A stretch of 64,000 nt of DNA from Pontimonas salivibrio (GCF_002950575.1 NZ_CP026923.1:310001-374000), one strand, 5' to 3'. Shown: positions 39,191 to 50,412, numbered from the stretch's first letter. Made by a program: numbers and translations. Notes: a model not told the origin generated them from the sequence alone.

Positions 39191-40486
39191 GTGAACCCGG
39201 CCACTCGAATCGACACCCGCTCCCCCTCGTTTACTGCCTCACTCCAAGAGGTTGACCCAGAAATTGCTGCCGTATTAGCCAACGAGCGAGACCGTCAAGA
39301 AACGACGCTCGAGATGATCGCCAGTGAAAACTTTGTTCCGTTTTCCATCCTGGAAACCCAAGGCAGTGTGCTGACCAACAAATACGCCGAAGGCTACCCG
39401 GGTAAGCGCTACTACGGTGGCTGCGAATTTGTCGACATCGCCGAAGAGCTCGCCATTGAGCGTGCCAAAACGCTCTTCAGTGCGGCGTATGCCAACGTGC
39501 AGCCCCACGCAGGAGCCCAAGCCAGCGCGGCAGCACTGCACGCCCTGGCAAGCCCCGGCGACACCATCCTCGGGCTTGAGCTCGCCCACGGCGGGCACCT
39601 GACCCACGGCATGAAACTGAACTTTTCGGGCAAGGTCTACAACGCCACCTCATACGGGGTTGACCCCGAAACGTTCCTCATCGACATGAACCAGGTGCGT
39701 GACGCCGCACTCGAGCACAAACCCAAAGTCCTGATCGCCGGCTGGTCGGCCTACCCCCGACACATCGACTTCAAAGCATTCCGCGAAATTGCCGATGAGG
39801 TCGGTGCCACCCTGTGGGTGGACATGGCCCACTTCGCCGGACTGGTCGCCGCCGGGGTACACCCTTCACCCGTGCCCTACGCCGACGTCGTCACCTCCAC
39901 CGTGCACAAAACACTGGGTGGACCGCGCTCGGGTGTGATCTTGAGCCGCGATGAGGGCCTCGCCAAGAAACTGAACTCGGCAGTCTTCCCCGGACAGCAG
40001 GGTGGTCCGCTGATGCACGTCATTGCGGCCAAAGCAGTGGCGTTCAAAATCGCGATGGAACCGGAGTTCCGGGAGCGCCAAGAGCGCACCATCGCCGGAG
40101 CTCAGGCTCTCGCCTCACGTCTGACCACCGCCGACTCAACCGCCGCTGGTGTCGATGTCCTCACCGGGGGTACCGATGTGCACCTCACTCTGGTGGACCT
40201 TCGACACTCGGAATTCAACGGTCTTGAGGCCGAAGATCGGCTCCACGAGGTGGGCATCACGGTAAACCGCAACGCGGTTCCCTTCGACCCACGCCCGCCG
40301 ATGGTCACTAGTGGTGTGCGCATTGGTACACCCGCGCTTGCCACAAGGGGTTTTGGTCCCACCGAGTTTGACGAAGTCGCCGACATCATCGCCGAAACCT
40401 TGAAGCCAGGAGGCGATTTGGCGGAACTTCGAGCGCGGGTGACCGCCCTTACCGCCGACTTCCCCCTCTACCGGGAATTGGGGTAG
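39191..40486 (+). CDS. glyA: Serine hydroxymethyltransferase
   Basis: PLP enzyme making glycine and methylene-THF from serine. It has [40 protein letters not shown] and the PLP-lysine motif [15 protein letters not shown]. The start is GTG 39191, preceded by AGAAGGAGA at good spacing; the length is 431 aa. It is controlled by the upstream ZTP riboswitch and followed by folD. Confidence 0.97.
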   Translation: MNPATRIDTRSPSFTASLQEVDPEIAAVLANERDRQETTLEMIASENFVPFSILETQGSVLTNKYAEGYPGKRYYGGCEFVDIAEELAIERAKTLFSAAYANVQPHAGAQASAAALHALASPGDTILGLELAHGGHLTHGMKLNFSGKVYNATSYGVDPETFLIDMNQVRDAALEHKPKVLIAGWSAYPRHIDFKAFREIADEVGATLWVDMAHFAGLVAAGVHPSPVPYADVVTSTVHKTLGGPRSGVILSRDEGLAKKLNSAVFPGQQGGPLMHVIAAKAVAFKIAMEPEFRERQERTIAGAQALASRLTTADSTAAGVDVLTGGTDVHLTLVDLRHSEFNGLEAEDRLHEVGITVNRNAVPFDPRPPMVTSGVRIGTPALATRGFGPTEFDEVADIIAETLKPGGDLAELRARVTALTADFPLYRELG

Positions 40487-40517
40487 TGGGAACGCTGGTT
40501 CGAGAGGAAGCCCACCG

Positions 40518-41411
40518 ATGAGCGCTTCCGTGTTGGATGGCCTCGCCACAGCAGCGACCATCAAAGACGAATTGCGCAATCGAGTGCGCTCACTGACTTC
40601 CTCAGGCCACACGCCTGGTTTAGCGACCCTGCTGGTGGGTGATGACCCGGGTTCGAAGTGGTACGTCGCCGGTAAGCATCGGGATTGTGCGGAAGTGGGA
40701 ATTGCCTCGATTTCCAGGGAGCTTCCCGCGACTGCCAGCCAGGCCGAGCTGGAAGCGGTCATTGACGAATTAAATGTCAGCCCTGAAGTCACCGGCTATA
40801 TCGTCCAACTGCCGCTTCCCGATCACATCGACTCGGAAGCGTTGATTGAGCGCATTGATCCGGCAAAAGACGCTGATGGGTTGCACCCGATGAACCTGGG
40901 CCGACTAGTCGCTCGAGTCTCCGGCGAGATTGACTCACCCCTACCGTGTACACCGCGGGCCGTCATTGAACTGGTCGAGCGTCACGGCCAGAGCTTGTCC
41001 GGAGCCCACGTCGTTGTGGTGGGTCGAGGCATCACGGTGGGCCGCTCGATTGGCCTGCTCCTCACACGCCGCGGTGTGGATGCCACGGTAACCCTCACGC
41101 ACTCCAGGACCAACAACCTCTCGCACTACCTGCAACAGGCCGACGTGATTGTCGCGGCAGCCGGGTCGCCCCACATTGTGGGCACAGAAGATGTGAAATC
41201 GGGGGCCATCGTGTTGGACGTCGGAGTCTCCCGTGAGGAGGATCCGGAGACCGGCAAACCCCGAATTGTGGGTGACGTAGATCCCGCTGTGGCCGAAGTG
41301 GCCGGCTGGTTGTCGCCAAACCCGGGTGGTGTAGGACCGATGACGAGAGCATTACTTTTACAGAATGTCGTCGAAATGGCTGAGCGTCAGGCGGGCGGCC
41401 ACGGTGGCTAA
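40518..41411 (+). CDS. folD: Methylenetetrahydrofolate dehydrogenase/cyclohydrolase
   Basis: Converts methylene-THF to 10-formyl-THF. FolD motifs include [14 protein letters not shown] (the catalytic Lys is in the YxxxK region), [23 protein letters not shown] and [14 protein letters not shown]. The length is 297 aa. It lies 31 bp downstream of glyA, so is probably in the same riboswitch-controlled transcript, and overlaps tdk by 8 bp. Confidence 0.96.
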   Translation: MSASVLDGLATAATIKDELRNRVRSLTSSGHTPGLATLLVGDDPGSKWYVAGKHRDCAEVGIASISRELPATASQAELEAVIDELNVSPEVTGYIVQLPLPDHIDSEALIERIDPAKDADGLHPMNLGRLVARVSGEIDSPLPCTPRAVIELVERHGQSLSGAHVVVVGRGITVGRSIGLLLTRRGVDATVTLTHSRTNNLSHYLQQADVIVAAAGSPHIVGTEDVKSGAIVLDVGVSREEDPETGKPRIVGDVDPAVAEVAGWLSPNPGGVGPMTRALLLQNVVEMAERQAGGHGG

Positions 41412-42066
41412 GCTCTACTTCCGCTACGGGGCGATGAACTCCGGGAAGTCCACTGCGCTACTTCAGGCCGCGCACAACTATGAAGAGCGTGGCCAACGCG
41501 TAGTGCTCCTGAAGCCCCGTATTGACACGAAAGGCCAAGGCACGATTGTCTCCCGGCTGGGAGTCTCCAGACCTGTCGATGTGATGCTCGAGCCTGATGA
41601 CAACCTCGTTCAGGTTGTGGCTGCTCACATTGATCGGCTCCAGGCAGAAACCGCAGAGCGCCTCTCGTGTGTACTGGTCGACGAAGCGCAGTTTCTCACC
41701 CCGGCCCAAGTGGAAGACCTTTTCGTGGTGGCTGTTCAAGTGGGAGTGCCGGTGTTGGCCTATGGCATTCGCACCGACTTCCAAACCGTGGCCTTCCCAG
41801 GCAGCAGGCGACTGCTCGAAATTGCCCACTCCGTTGAAGAGCTGAAAACCATCTGTCGTTGCGGGAAGAAAGCGATATTCAACGCCCGCACAGCCGACGG
41901 AGAGTTCATTTTCGACGGTGACCAAGTCGCCATCGACGGTGTCGATGTCGGCTACGAGTCACTCTGTGGCCAGTGTTATCTCCAAGAGAGTGGCGGCCGT
42001 CTAGCCAGTGCCCATCAGCGGCCGGTCGATCCGCAGTTGCCTGGTCCCGACCCTGACTTCAGCTGA
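41404..42066 (+). CDS. tdk: Thymidine kinase (type II)
   Basis: Salvage enzyme phosphorylating thymidine. P-loop [16 protein letters not shown], the DEAQFLT motif, the lasso-domain AYGIRTDFQ, and structural-Zn cysteines in [13 protein letters not shown] and LCGQCYLQ. I chose the GTG at 41404 (220 aa); the frame is open upstream inside folD. The C-terminal 20 residues are Pro-rich. Confidence 0.94.
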   Translation: MAKLYFRYGAMNSGKSTALLQAAHNYEERGQRVVLLKPRIDTKGQGTIVSRLGVSRPVDVMLEPDDNLVQVVAAHIDRLQAETAERLSCVLVDEAQFLTPAQVEDLFVVAVQVGVPVLAYGIRTDFQTVAFPGSRRLLEIAHSVEELKTICRCGKKAIFNARTADGEFIFDGDQVAIDGVDVGYESLCGQCYLQESGGRLASAHQRPVDPQLPGPDPDFS

Positions 42067-42093
42067 GCCGACCCGTTCGTTGGACCTAGGGAT

Positions 42094-42170
42094 TGGTCGG
42101 GGTGACAGGATTTGAACCTGCGGCCTCGTCGTCCCGAACGACGCGCGCTACCAAGCTGCGCCACACCCCG
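42094..42170 (-). tRNA. tRNA-Pro (anticodon CGG)
   Basis: The reverse strand folds as a full cloverleaf: acceptor CGGGGTG/CACCCCG, D-arm GCGCAGCTTGGTAGCGC, anticodon loop TTCGGGA with anticodon CGG reading CCG, and T-loop GGTTCAAATCC. The CCA tail is encoded (bases 42094-42096). The annotated span includes CCA. It sits 8 bp from the metallophosphoesterase stop. Confidence 0.96.
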
Positions 42171-42178
42171 CCTGGGGG

Positions 42179-43138
42179 TTAAGCGTACCCGATATCGTCG
42201 CCGACCAGAGTGACGAGGACGGCCTCCGGAGGGCACGCAAAACGCACGGGGGCGAAAATACTGGTGCCAATTCCGGCCGACACGTTCAAGTAGGAGGCCC
42301 TGTTTCCGTGGGGCCACATTGTCAGGCCTCGGGCTCGGGAGAGGGGTAGGTCACAGTTGGTGGTGAGTGCCCCAATACCCGGGACACACACTTGGCCCCC
42401 GTGGGTATGGCCGGCAAAAATCAGTTCCGAACCGTGTGTGACTAACGCATCCAACACTCGGCGGTAAGGCGCATGGGTGACCCCGATGGTGGTGGTGGAT
42501 CGAGCCCCGGCGGTGTCGTCGCTTCGCTGCTCCCTGGCGGCTTCCAGCCACGTGGGGAGTGAATCGGTGTGGTCGGCGCCAGCGTGGGCATCACCCAATC
42601 CGACGAATTCCAGTTCGGATCCTCGGATAGTGAGCGAGACCACACCATTGTCAATGTCGTGCCAGCCCAACTCGTCATACAGAGCGGTGAGGCCGTCAAA
42701 GTCCAGGGGAATTCCATGATCGACACGTGCTGATGGGCCCGCAAGGTAGCCAAAAGGGTTCACCACTCGGGGCCCAAACCGGTCATTTGACCCGTGGACC
42801 ACCACTCCGGGGATGCCCTTTAGCGGCAGCAGTGCTTCCTTGAGCTGGGGCAAGGCACTGGGGTGACCAAAGAAGTCACCTGTGCCGACTACCAGGTCGG
42901 GTGGGTTGTCACCCAGTGCCCGGATCCAGGAGACGGCGTTTTTCTGCCAGGGTGCCAGGTGGAGGTCACTGAGGTGGAGAATCCGGATGGGTTCACTGCC
43001 CGCATCCAAAATGGGGACCTGTTCGACACGCAGCTGGTAGCGCCCCCGCTCCACCACAACACCGTAGGCAAAAGCCAGGGCGGAAAGCGCACCCATCCCC
43101 CACAGTGCTCGAGACAGGGTGTTTCCGGATGCTCTCAC
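42179..43138 (-). CDS. Metallophosphoesterase
   Basis: Calcineurin-like phosphoesterase with an N-terminal TM anchor (residues ~10-28). The metal motifs run in order: LHLSDLHLAP (DxH), GTGDFFG (GDxxG-like), HGSNDRFGP (GSND, taking the place of GNH), GVTHAP and FAGHTHGGQVC (GHTH). The length is 319 aa. YkuE-type relatives are membrane-associated; the substrate is unknown. It lies 6 bp downstream of the PBP gene on the same strand, a conserved actinobacterial pairing that suggests an envelope role. Confidence 0.88.
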   Translation of the reverse strand: MRASGNTLSRALWGMGALSALAFAYGVVVERGRYQLRVEQVPILDAGSEPIRILHLSDLHLAPWQKNAVSWIRALGDNPPDLVVGTGDFFGHPSALPQLKEALLPLKGIPGVVVHGSNDRFGPRVVNPFGYLAGPSARVDHGIPLDFDGLTALYDELGWHDIDNGVVSLTIRGSELEFVGLGDAHAGADHTDSLPTWLEAAREQRSDDTAGARSTTTIGVTHAPYRRVLDALVTHGSELIFAGHTHGGQVCVPGIGALTTNCDLPLSRARGLTMWPHGNRASYLNVSAGIGTSIFAPVRFACPPEAVLVTLVGDDIGYA

Positions 43139-43144
43139 AGCGGG

Positions 43145-45727
43145 CTATTCCAGAACTTCGTCGGGGTTCGGGGCAGCTCCGGCGAAACAATTCATGGCCA
43201 CTTCGACCTGGACATCGATGCGAACGAACGACCCCGCATCGGGTAGCTGGCCGATCGCTTCAGCATTGGCAGTGTCAGAGCCGGCCGAACCTTCGAAACA
43301 GTAGGCCTGAAGGGGCCCATAAATTCCTGCTTCTTGGAGTAGGCCTCTAATTTCGACTTCAGAGCGTGCCGGGGAGATGAGGTTCGGCATGACGGTACTG
43401 GGAACGAATCGGTCTCGGTCATCGCCACCCTCACCCAGGGTCACATACACCGTTTGCCCTCTGGCGAGCAGGGTGCCGGGTGCGGGCTCATACGAGACGA
43501 CCACTCCGGCTGCACCGGCTTGAACTTCTAGCTTCAAGCCAACCCCTTCGAGTAGCTGGATTGCTTCGTCGATGTACAGCCCGGTGATGTCGGGTAGTTG
43601 CACACCGGCGCCATTTTGCAACCGCGCAGGCGGGGTGGGGAATGCCTCCCCGCCATACATTTCGTTTGCGCGGTCCATGATGGGTCGGAAAATATCGTGA
43701 CGCATGACGGTTCCACCGGAAATTCGTCGAAGACTGGTGTCGCCGACGATGTTTCCGACCCACACTGCGGTCGCAACTTCTGTACTGGAGCCGACCATCC
43801 AGGTGTGAACCTGGCTATCTGTGGTTCCAGTTTTTCCGATCACGGGAACGTCGCCGCCTGGGTTCGCGCGGGTTCCGGTTCCTCCAGTGACTACTCCACG
43901 CATGGGGGATGCGGCAGCTGCTGCTACATCGGGTGTGAGCGATTGGCGGCAGCTGCTTTCTTGCCCCGCTAGGCGCACTCCATCAGTTGTTTCGAAGTAG
44001 TCCACCATCACCGGTTCGCAGGTTTTTCCGCCGTTGGCGATACCGCCGAAAGCAGAGGCCATGGTCAGCGGGGCGATTTCGTTGGTGCCCAACACGGCAG
44101 CAGGGTTGGTTTGAAGGGGGTTGTTGTCGGCGCGGTGAACACCGAGTGCTTCTGCGACTCGTCGAATTTCGCACTGGTCCAGTTCTTTCGCAATCGATGC
44201 GTAGGCGGAGTTAATCGAACGGGTTGTCGCTTCAAAGACGCTCACGGACGGGATTTCTAAGTTGGCGGAGTTTTTAAACTCCCAAATGCCACCCCACGGT
44301 CCACCACCGTCAGCGCAGGTGTCCAAGAATTCGGTTTGGTCTTGTTCAAACTGGGAGGCATCGACCACTTCGTTGAGCCCGAAACCGCGTTGCAGCCAGG
44401 CGAGCAAGGCAAAAATCTTGTAGGTCGATCCGACCTGGAAACCGCTCGATCCACCGTAGGGGCGGTCGGTGTTGAAGTTCACCGCGGTTGCGGTAATTCC
44501 GCCGCCGTCTTCAGTGTCGTTGAAGACCTTGTTTTGCGCCATGGTGAGGATTCGACCAGTGTCGATTTCGACGCTGACCGTTGCGCTACCCAATTCAATG
44601 GTCTCTAAATCGTTAGGTACGAGTTCCCACACGCGGTCTTGCGCGGTGCGTTGCAAGTCCATGTTCATGGTGGTGTAGACGTCGAGTCCACCTTGGCGCC
44701 AGCGATCGAGGCGTTCTTCCGGGGTGGCGCCTAAACTTTCGAAATTTTCCACGTTTCGCACCACGTAGTCGCAGAAGAATTTGGCGTATTCGTTGGCGGC
44801 TAAGCAGCCGTTGGTGGGTTCGGCGATTTGGACAAAGTTTGAATCGACGGGGATGGCGACCGCTTCGTCGTATTGGGCTTCAGTGAGGTAGCCCTCTTGC
44901 CACATGGACCACAAGATGACGTTTCGTCGCTCCTCATTGGCTTCGTAGTTGTCCGCGGTGGACAGGTTTCTGGTCGTCGGGTATTGCACGATGGCAATCA
45001 AACTGGCGGCCTCGGCAGGCGACAGGGTTTGCGCAATTTTTCCGAAGTAGCGCTGCGAGGCAGCTTGAATACCGTAAGTGTTTCCCCCAAACGGGGCGAT
45101 GTTGAGGTATGCCTCGAGGATTTCATCCTTCGTGAAGCGTTTTTCTAAACCAATGGCCAACTTCATTTCGTTGAGCTTGCGGTCGAAGTCTGTCGCGGTG
45201 GCTTGCCGGTACGCCTCGTCGCGTTCTTCTTCCGTGGGCAGGTAGAGCGAGCGTTGCACGAAAATGTTTTTCACCAGCTGCATGGTCAGTGTCGAAGCAC
45301 CCGATTCGATATCGCCGGCGAGGACGTTTCCCAGTGCCGCGCGGAATACCGACGTGGCGTCAACGCCGGCGTGATCGTAAAACCGTCGATCTTCGCCGGC
45401 GACCGCCGCATTGATGACGTGTTCACTCATCCGCTCGAGAGGAATCTCTTCACGGTCTTGCCAATACACCTCTGCGATGCGGATGTGACCGTCGGCCGGG
45501 TTATCGCTTCGCCACGCCCACAGCGTGTTCTTTTCGGCCTGTTCGCCCAGGTCAATGTATTCCGGCAGGGCGTCAAAAACCCCAATCGCACTGTTGGCGG
45601 CAACACCGGTCACCGCAATGGCGGGGGCGACCATGGCGGTCACAATCACACCGGCCAGGGCGGACATCCCGGTAATGCCGAGTATCGCTGCGAACCAGCC
45701 CTTTGACTTCTGCGGGTTATTTGCCAT
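43145..45727 (-). CDS. ponA: Class A penicillin-binding protein with PASTA domains
   Basis: Bifunctional peptidoglycan glycosyltransferase/transpeptidase of 860 aa. One N-terminal TM helix is followed by the GT51 domain with NAAVAGEDRRFYDHAGVD and GASTLTMQLVKN. The transpeptidase domain has the nucleophile motif STYK (in FQVGSTYKIF), SxN as SIN and KTG in VIGKTGTTD. Two C-terminal PASTA repeats start at LPDITGLYIDEAI and MPNLISPARSE. The start is the ATG at 45727, divergent from the DUF4177 gene. Confidence 0.95.
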   Translation of the reverse strand: MANNPQKSKGWFAAILGITGMSALAGVIVTAMVAPAIAVTGVAANSAIGVFDALPEYIDLGEQAEKNTLWAWRSDNPADGHIRIAEVYWQDREEIPLERMSEHVINAAVAGEDRRFYDHAGVDATSVFRAALGNVLAGDIESGASTLTMQLVKNIFVQRSLYLPTEEERDEAYRQATATDFDRKLNEMKLAIGLEKRFTKDEILEAYLNIAPFGGNTYGIQAASQRYFGKIAQTLSPAEAASLIAIVQYPTTRNLSTADNYEANEERRNVILWSMWQEGYLTEAQYDEAVAIPVDSNFVQIAEPTNGCLAANEYAKFFCDYVVRNVENFESLGATPEERLDRWRQGGLDVYTTMNMDLQRTAQDRVWELVPNDLETIELGSATVSVEIDTGRILTMAQNKVFNDTEDGGGITATAVNFNTDRPYGGSSGFQVGSTYKIFALLAWLQRGFGLNEVVDASQFEQDQTEFLDTCADGGGPWGGIWEFKNSANLEIPSVSVFEATTRSINSAYASIAKELDQCEIRRVAEALGVHRADNNPLQTNPAAVLGTNEIAPLTMASAFGGIANGGKTCEPVMVDYFETTDGVRLAGQESSCRQSLTPDVAAAAASPMRGVVTGGTGTRANPGGDVPVIGKTGTTDSQVHTWMVGSSTEVATAVWVGNIVGDTSLRRISGGTVMRHDIFRPIMDRANEMYGGEAFPTPPARLQNGAGVQLPDITGLYIDEAIQLLEGVGLKLEVQAGAAGVVVSYEPAPGTLLARGQTVYVTLGEGGDDRDRFVPSTVMPNLISPARSEVEIRGLLQEAGIYGPLQAYCFEGSAGSDTANAEAIGQLPDAGSFVRIDVQVEVAMNCFAGAAPNPDEVLE

Positions 45728-45780
45728 ACCAGTAGGCTACGCGATGGATATAAGAGTCAACTCGAAGGAGGACGGCGCGC

Positions 45781-45939
45781 ATGACCACGTGGGAATATGC
45801 AACAACACCGCTGATCATCCACAACACCACCGCCATTTTGAACCAGTGGGGCGAAGGCGGCTGGGAGCTTGTCAATGTGATTACCGGACCAGAGGGCGGA
45901 CTCGTCGCCTACTTTAAACGCCCGAAGGGTGACAACTAG
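45781..45939 (+). CDS. DUF4177-like small protein, 52 aa
   Basis: Short protein beginning MTTWEYATTPLI and ending VAYFKRPKGDN, with the WEL motif in GEGGWELVNVI that marks DUF4177-like proteins. A strong GAAGGAGG ribosome binding site precedes the ATG. The stop overlaps the RidA start by one base (TAGTG), so the pair is coupled. Function unknown; the gene is conserved in this position in actinobacteria. Confidence 0.85.
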   Translation: MTTWEYATTPLIIHNTTAILNQWGEGGWELVNVITGPEGGLVAYFKRPKGDN

Positions 45940-46406
45940 TGGGACACATCGATGCACGCCTTCGCGAATTAGGTATCGATATTCCTGAGGTTGCCTCCCC
46001 TGTGGCCAACTATGTGCCCGCCCGCACCACCGGATCTTTGCTCTACACCGCTGGCCAGTTGCCTTTCGTCGATGGTGCACTGGTCGCTACCGGCAAGGTA
46101 GGCCAAGACGTGTCCACCAGCGAAGCGGTCGAACTGGCCCGTATCTGCACACTCAACGCACTCGCTGCGGCCCAAAGCGTGCTGGGGTCTCTCGATCGCA
46201 TTACCCAGGTGGTGAAGGTCAACGGTTTTGTGGCCTCCAGCCCCGATTTCATCCAACAACCCACTGTCTTAAACGGAGCATCAGAATTGTTGGGTGAGAT
46301 TTTTGGTGACATCGGCATCCACGCGCGCGCTGCAGTAGGTGTCGCTGTCTTACCCCTTGACGCCCCGGTGGAACTCGAACTGATTGTGGAGTTTTCCACC
46401 CCGTAA
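45939..46406 (+). CDS. RidA-family protein
   Basis: Rid/YjgF superfamily member of 155 aa; family members hydrolyse reactive enamine/imine intermediates. Motifs: SLLYTAGQLPFVDG and HARAAVGVAVLPLDAPVELELIVEF, where the Arg of HARAAVGV is the position used for substrate binding in RidA. Starts at GTG 45939. Convergent with acs, 8 bp apart. Confidence 0.9.
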   Translation: MGHIDARLRELGIDIPEVASPVANYVPARTTGSLLYTAGQLPFVDGALVATGKVGQDVSTSEAVELARICTLNALAAAQSVLGSLDRITQVVKVNGFVASSPDFIQQPTVLNGASELLGEIFGDIGIHARAAVGVAVLPLDAPVELELIVEFSTP

Positions 46407-46414
46407 CGAGGGGG

Positions 46415-48373
46415 TTACTCGTCGTCTAGGGACGTCGTGATGGTCCGAATCACGCTGGTGTCGGTCAGCGTCGTCGTGTCCCCAATTTCTCGACCCTCGG
46501 CGATGTCTTGAAGCAGCCGGCGCATGATTTTGCCTGAGCGGGTTTTGGGCAGCTCGTCGACCAAGTGAATTTCGCGCGGTTTGGCAATCGCACCAATTTG
46601 TTGGCCCACCCAGTTGCGCAGTTCCGCCACAAGTTCATCAGCAGGTTTTTGGTCCACAAAACGCGATTTCAAAATCACAAAAGCCACCACCGCTTGACCA
46701 GTGGTGTCATCTTGTGCTCCGACAACGGCTGCCTCCGCCGTCATTTCATGGGCCACAATCGCTGACTCAATTTCCATGGTGGACAGGCGGTGGCCGGACA
46801 CATTCATGACGTCGTCTACTCGCCCGAGTAACCAAATGTCGTGATCGGCGTCCAAGTGGGCACCGTCACCGGCGAAGTATTTGTCACCGAAGCGAGACCA
46901 GTAGGTGTCGACGTAGCGATCGGGGTCACCCCAAATGCCGCGCAGCATAGACGGCCAGGGTTGTGTCACCACTAGCAGCCCACCGGCTTCCGGGCCCACA
47001 TGGGTGCCCTCTTCACTCAACACGTCAATGCTGATACCGGGTAGGGGTACTTGGGCGGCACCCGGTTTGGTGCTGGTCACACCGGGTAGGGCAGAGATCA
47101 TGATGGCACCCGTTTCGGTTTGCCACCAGGTATCCACAATGGGAGCGACCCCCCCGCCGATGACTTCCCGGTACCACATCCACGCTTCTGGGTTGATCGG
47201 TTCACCGACGGAACCCAGCAGGCGCAGGGAGCTCAGATCGCGGGCGCCAGGGATCTGTCGGCCGGCTTTCATAAACGCCCGAATCGCGGTGGGGGCGGTA
47301 TAGAAAATGCTGACCTTGTATTTCTCGACGATGTCCCACCAGCGCCCAGGTGCAGGTGAATCGGGGGTTCCCTCATAAATGACTTGGGTGGCACCATTAG
47401 CCAGGGGCCCGTAGACGACGTAGCTGTGGCCGGTAATCCACCCAATGTCCGCAGTGCACCAATAGACGTCTGTTTCGGGGTGCAAGTCGAATACGTTTTT
47501 GTGGGTAAACGCCGCCTGGGTGAGGTACCCACCAGAAGTGTGCAAAATGCCTTTAGGTTTCCCGGTCGTCCCCGAGGTGTAAAGGATAAACAGCGGGTTT
47601 TCGGCCTCAAACCCTTCGGCGTGGTGTTGATCCGACATGGGGGCAATTTCCTCATGCCACCACAGGTCGCGACCGTCCACCATGGCGACCTCGTTGCCAC
47701 CACGCTTCACCACCAACACGTTGTCCACCGGGCTGGCAATCATCTCCAGGGCGTCATCAACGGCCGGCTTGAGAGCAAACACGGACCCTTTTCGGTAACC
47801 ACCATCAGCGGTAATCACCAGCTTGGCTTCTGCGTCATCGATTCGCGCCCGCAAGCTTTCGGCACTGAAACCACCAAACACGACCGAGTGAATCGCGCCA
47901 ATCCGTGCGACGGCCAGCATCGCAATGACCGCCTCTGGAATGAGTGGCATATAGATCACGACACGGTCACCCTGGCTGACCCCTAACGACAGCAGCAGGT
48001 TTGCTGCCCGGCGCACCTCGGCGGTCAGTTCGGCGTAGCTGATGTCACGTTGGTCACCCGGTTCGCCCTCAAAGTGCAGCGCAATGCGCTCGCCGTGTCC
48101 GGCCTCTACGTGTCGATCCAGACAGTTGTAGGCGACGTTGATGTGACCATCGGCAAACCATTTCGCAAAAGGCGGGTTGGACCAGTCCAGTACCTCAGTA
48201 AAGGGCTTATGCCAGTGCAGTAATTCGCGCGACTGGTCGGCCCAAAACTCCGGCCCGTTGTCTTTGGCGGCCTCATAGAGTTCCGGACCGGCAATTCGCT
48301 GGGCCACAAACTCTGTAGGAGGCTCGAAACGCCGCTCTTCGTGCAGGCGGTTATCAATCGTGGATTCGGACAC
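46415..48373 (-). CDS. acs: Acetyl-CoA synthetase
   Basis: AMP-forming acetate activation. It has [19 protein letters not shown] (P-loop), [10 protein letters not shown], and the C-terminal [16 protein letters not shown] with the catalytic Lys that is subject to acetylation. The length of 652 aa is typical. It is divergent from the tad cluster. Confidence 0.97.
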   Translation of the reverse strand: MSESTIDNRLHEERRFEPPTEFVAQRIAGPELYEAAKDNGPEFWADQSRELLHWHKPFTEVLDWSNPPFAKWFADGHINVAYNCLDRHVEAGHGERIALHFEGEPGDQRDISYAELTAEVRRAANLLLSLGVSQGDRVVIYMPLIPEAVIAMLAVARIGAIHSVVFGGFSAESLRARIDDAEAKLVITADGGYRKGSVFALKPAVDDALEMIASPVDNVLVVKRGGNEVAMVDGRDLWWHEEIAPMSDQHHAEGFEAENPLFILYTSGTTGKPKGILHTSGGYLTQAAFTHKNVFDLHPETDVYWCTADIGWITGHSYVVYGPLANGATQVIYEGTPDSPAPGRWWDIVEKYKVSIFYTAPTAIRAFMKAGRQIPGARDLSSLRLLGSVGEPINPEAWMWYREVIGGGVAPIVDTWWQTETGAIMISALPGVTSTKPGAAQVPLPGISIDVLSEEGTHVGPEAGGLLVVTQPWPSMLRGIWGDPDRYVDTYWSRFGDKYFAGDGAHLDADHDIWLLGRVDDVMNVSGHRLSTMEIESAIVAHEMTAEAAVVGAQDDTTGQAVVAFVILKSRFVDQKPADELVAELRNWVGQQIGAIAKPREIHLVDELPKTRSGKIMRRLLQDIAEGREIGDTTTLTDTSVIRTITTSLDDE

Positions 48374-48503
48374 GGTGTGTGACCCCTTTTCGCATCATTG
48401 CGGCTTACCAACAGGTGCACACCAGTGTAAATGGAGGACGCGAATTTTCCACAGTTGTTGTCATGGCGTCCCACCAGGAAGCCATTCCTGACACCCTGCC
48501 AGT

Positions 48504-49478
48504 GTGCCCACCCCCACACGTTGGTCTTTTCCTGCCCCGGAGCAGGCACTCCTAGACGACAGTGTGATTCGCGCCCTGGGCCCTCTGGGTGTCCTCGGTT
48601 CGGATCCGAGTGTCACCGACGTATTCGTGGTCGGTGACGGCCGGGTTTTTGCCGACCGCGGTGATGGCGCTCTGATGGTCACCGATCTTCGACTGAGCGC
48701 AGATGCCAGTGTTGACCTGGCCAGGGCACTGATTGAAGCTGGTGGCCGGCACCTGGATGAGGCTTCACCCATTGTTGATGTGCGCTTGGCTGAGGGTATT
48801 CGTGTTCATGCCGCCCTCCCGCCGGTGGCACTCGGGGGAGCGGTGCTCTCAATTCGCTTTGGCCGGGGCCCCAAACCCGATATTGGTGCGCTGGCCCTGG
48901 GGTGGTCTACTGCGGTGCGTGACCGGGTACTCGCCGCCGTCGATCAGCGACACACCCTGTTGGTGACGGGTGCGACGGGTAGTGGGAAAACGACCCTCCT
49001 GGCCGCACTGTTAGCGTTCGCGTCACCCCGGGATCGCATCGTGGTGATTGAAGATGTCAGCGAGTTGCGCATCGACCATCCACACGTCGTGCAACTCGAA
49101 TGCCGCCAGGCGAACTTAGAGGGCGCGGGGGAGGTCACCCTGCAGCGGCTCGTGCGGGAATCGCTTCGCATGCGACCGGGCCGACTCGTCGTGGGGGAGT
49201 GTCGAGGGGCAGAGCTTCGCGATCTCCTCTCCGCACTCACCACCGGTCACCGAGGCGGTGCCGCTACTATGCACGCGCACTCTTTGGAAGAAGTGCCGGC
49301 GCGCTTGGATAGTTTGGCCGCGCTCGCGGGGCTCACATCAGAACAATTGGCGCGCCAGGCGCGCAGTGCCTTTGACCTCATCATTCACGTCGACCACACC
49401 CCGGGGAAACCCCGCGAGGTCACACTCGGCCATTTTGTGGGCACTGCGGGAGGTGACCTTGTGGTGGCCAGGATCTAG
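48504..49478 (+). CDS. tadA: Type II/IV secretion ATPase, TadA/CpaF-like
   Basis: Hexameric assembly ATPase for Flp/Tad-type pili or pseudopili. Walker A is VTGATGSGKTTLLAALL, the Asp box IVVIEDVSELRI, Walker B LRMRPGRLVVGECRGAE and the His box GHRGGAATMHAHS. At 324 aa it is shorter at the N-terminus than most CpaF proteins. It is the first gene of the five-gene cluster to 51631 that sits beside topA, like the Rv3659c-Rv3654c locus of mycobacteria. Confidence 0.88.
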   Translation: MPTPTRWSFPAPEQALLDDSVIRALGPLGVLGSDPSVTDVFVVGDGRVFADRGDGALMVTDLRLSADASVDLARALIEAGGRHLDEASPIVDVRLAEGIRVHAALPPVALGGAVLSIRFGRGPKPDIGALALGWSTAVRDRVLAAVDQRHTLLVTGATGSGKTTLLAALLAFASPRDRIVVIEDVSELRIDHPHVVQLECRQANLEGAGEVTLQRLVRESLRMRPGRLVVGECRGAELRDLLSALTTGHRGGAATMHAHSLEEVPARLDSLAALAGLTSEQLARQARSAFDLIIHVDHTPGKPREVTLGHFVGTAGGDLVVARI

Positions 49479-49506
49479 TCGACCGCGGGGTGTGGGGGTC
49501 GCCCAC

Positions 49507-50412
49507 ATGGCGACCCTGTCGGCCCGGTTGGCCGTGTTTTTTCAAGCAGGCCTCTCTCCGGCGAAAGCGTGGGAAGAGTTAGCCCGCGATGGCCAAATCG
49601 GCGAAGCCGGCCAAGCCCTCGCGGGACGCATCCAATCCCACCTGCAAGGCGGCGGTCGACATGCCGAGAGTGTGCGAGGGGCCTGTGAGGCCGGGGGCGA
49701 ACCCGAGCGAGTGTTTTCAGCTGTCGTCGTTGTTGCCGACGAATCGGGCACTGCGCTCTATCAAGCCCTGTGGGCGTTGGCCGAGGCGCTTCGCGATCGG
49801 GTGTCCGTGGAGGCAGAAATCCGCTCCATCGTTCAAGCCCCCCGACAGACCACCCTGTTGCTACTGGCATTGCCGCCACTTAGTCTCGTGGTGGCGGGGT
49901 TACTGGGGGTGAACGCTCTCGGTTTTTTGACCGGTTCAGCATTTGGCTGGTTGTTGCTCATCCTGGCGGCGTTGCTCTACGTGGCAGCCATTGTGTGGAT
50001 GGGGCGTTTAGTTGCCCAGCTGATGCCCGATTCTGGTTACCTTTCACCGGCGAGGGATCTCCTTGCGGTCGCCAGCCAGGGTGGAGCACTACCCGAGGTG
50101 GCAGAGGCGAGGGTCAATAGGGTGTTACTCGCACACGGACTCGCCGAGTCGGACAATGCCGACATTGCCCACCTCACTGCACTATCGCGCCGAGTGGGAA
50201 TCCCCATCTCTCGCCTGTCCGTGGCGGAAGCCACCTGGCAACGACACCACGCTCGTGCCGAAGCAGCCGAGGCCGCGCAAAGTTTGTCGGTCCGCATTCT
50301 CATTCCCCTTGGGCTGTTTATCCTGCCGGCGTTCGTTGCCGTGGGAGTTGTCCCGGTGATTTTTGCCCTGCTGGAGGGGGCCCTTCGACCAGACCAGCAG
50401 GGACTGTGGTGA
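49507..50412 (+). CDS. tadB: Type II secretion F-domain protein, TadB-like
   Basis: Inner-membrane platform protein with a T2SSF domain (LAVFFQAGLSPAKAWEELA) and three to four hydrophobic segments (about residues 115-155 and 265-290). The start is ambiguous: ATG 49507 (301 aa) or GTG 49492; the frame is also open farther upstream within tadA. It is the only F-domain gene in the cluster, whereas canonical Tad loci encode TadB and TadC. Confidence 0.8.
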   Translation: MATLSARLAVFFQAGLSPAKAWEELARDGQIGEAGQALAGRIQSHLQGGGRHAESVRGACEAGGEPERVFSAVVVVADESGTALYQALWALAEALRDRVSVEAEIRSIVQAPRQTTLLLLALPPLSLVVAGLLGVNALGFLTGSAFGWLLLILAALLYVAAIVWMGRLVAQLMPDSGYLSPARDLLAVASQGGALPEVAEARVNRVLLAHGLAESDNADIAHLTALSRRVGIPISRLSVAEATWQRHHARAEAAEAAQSLSVRILIPLGLFILPAFVAVGVVPVIFALLEGALRPDQQGLW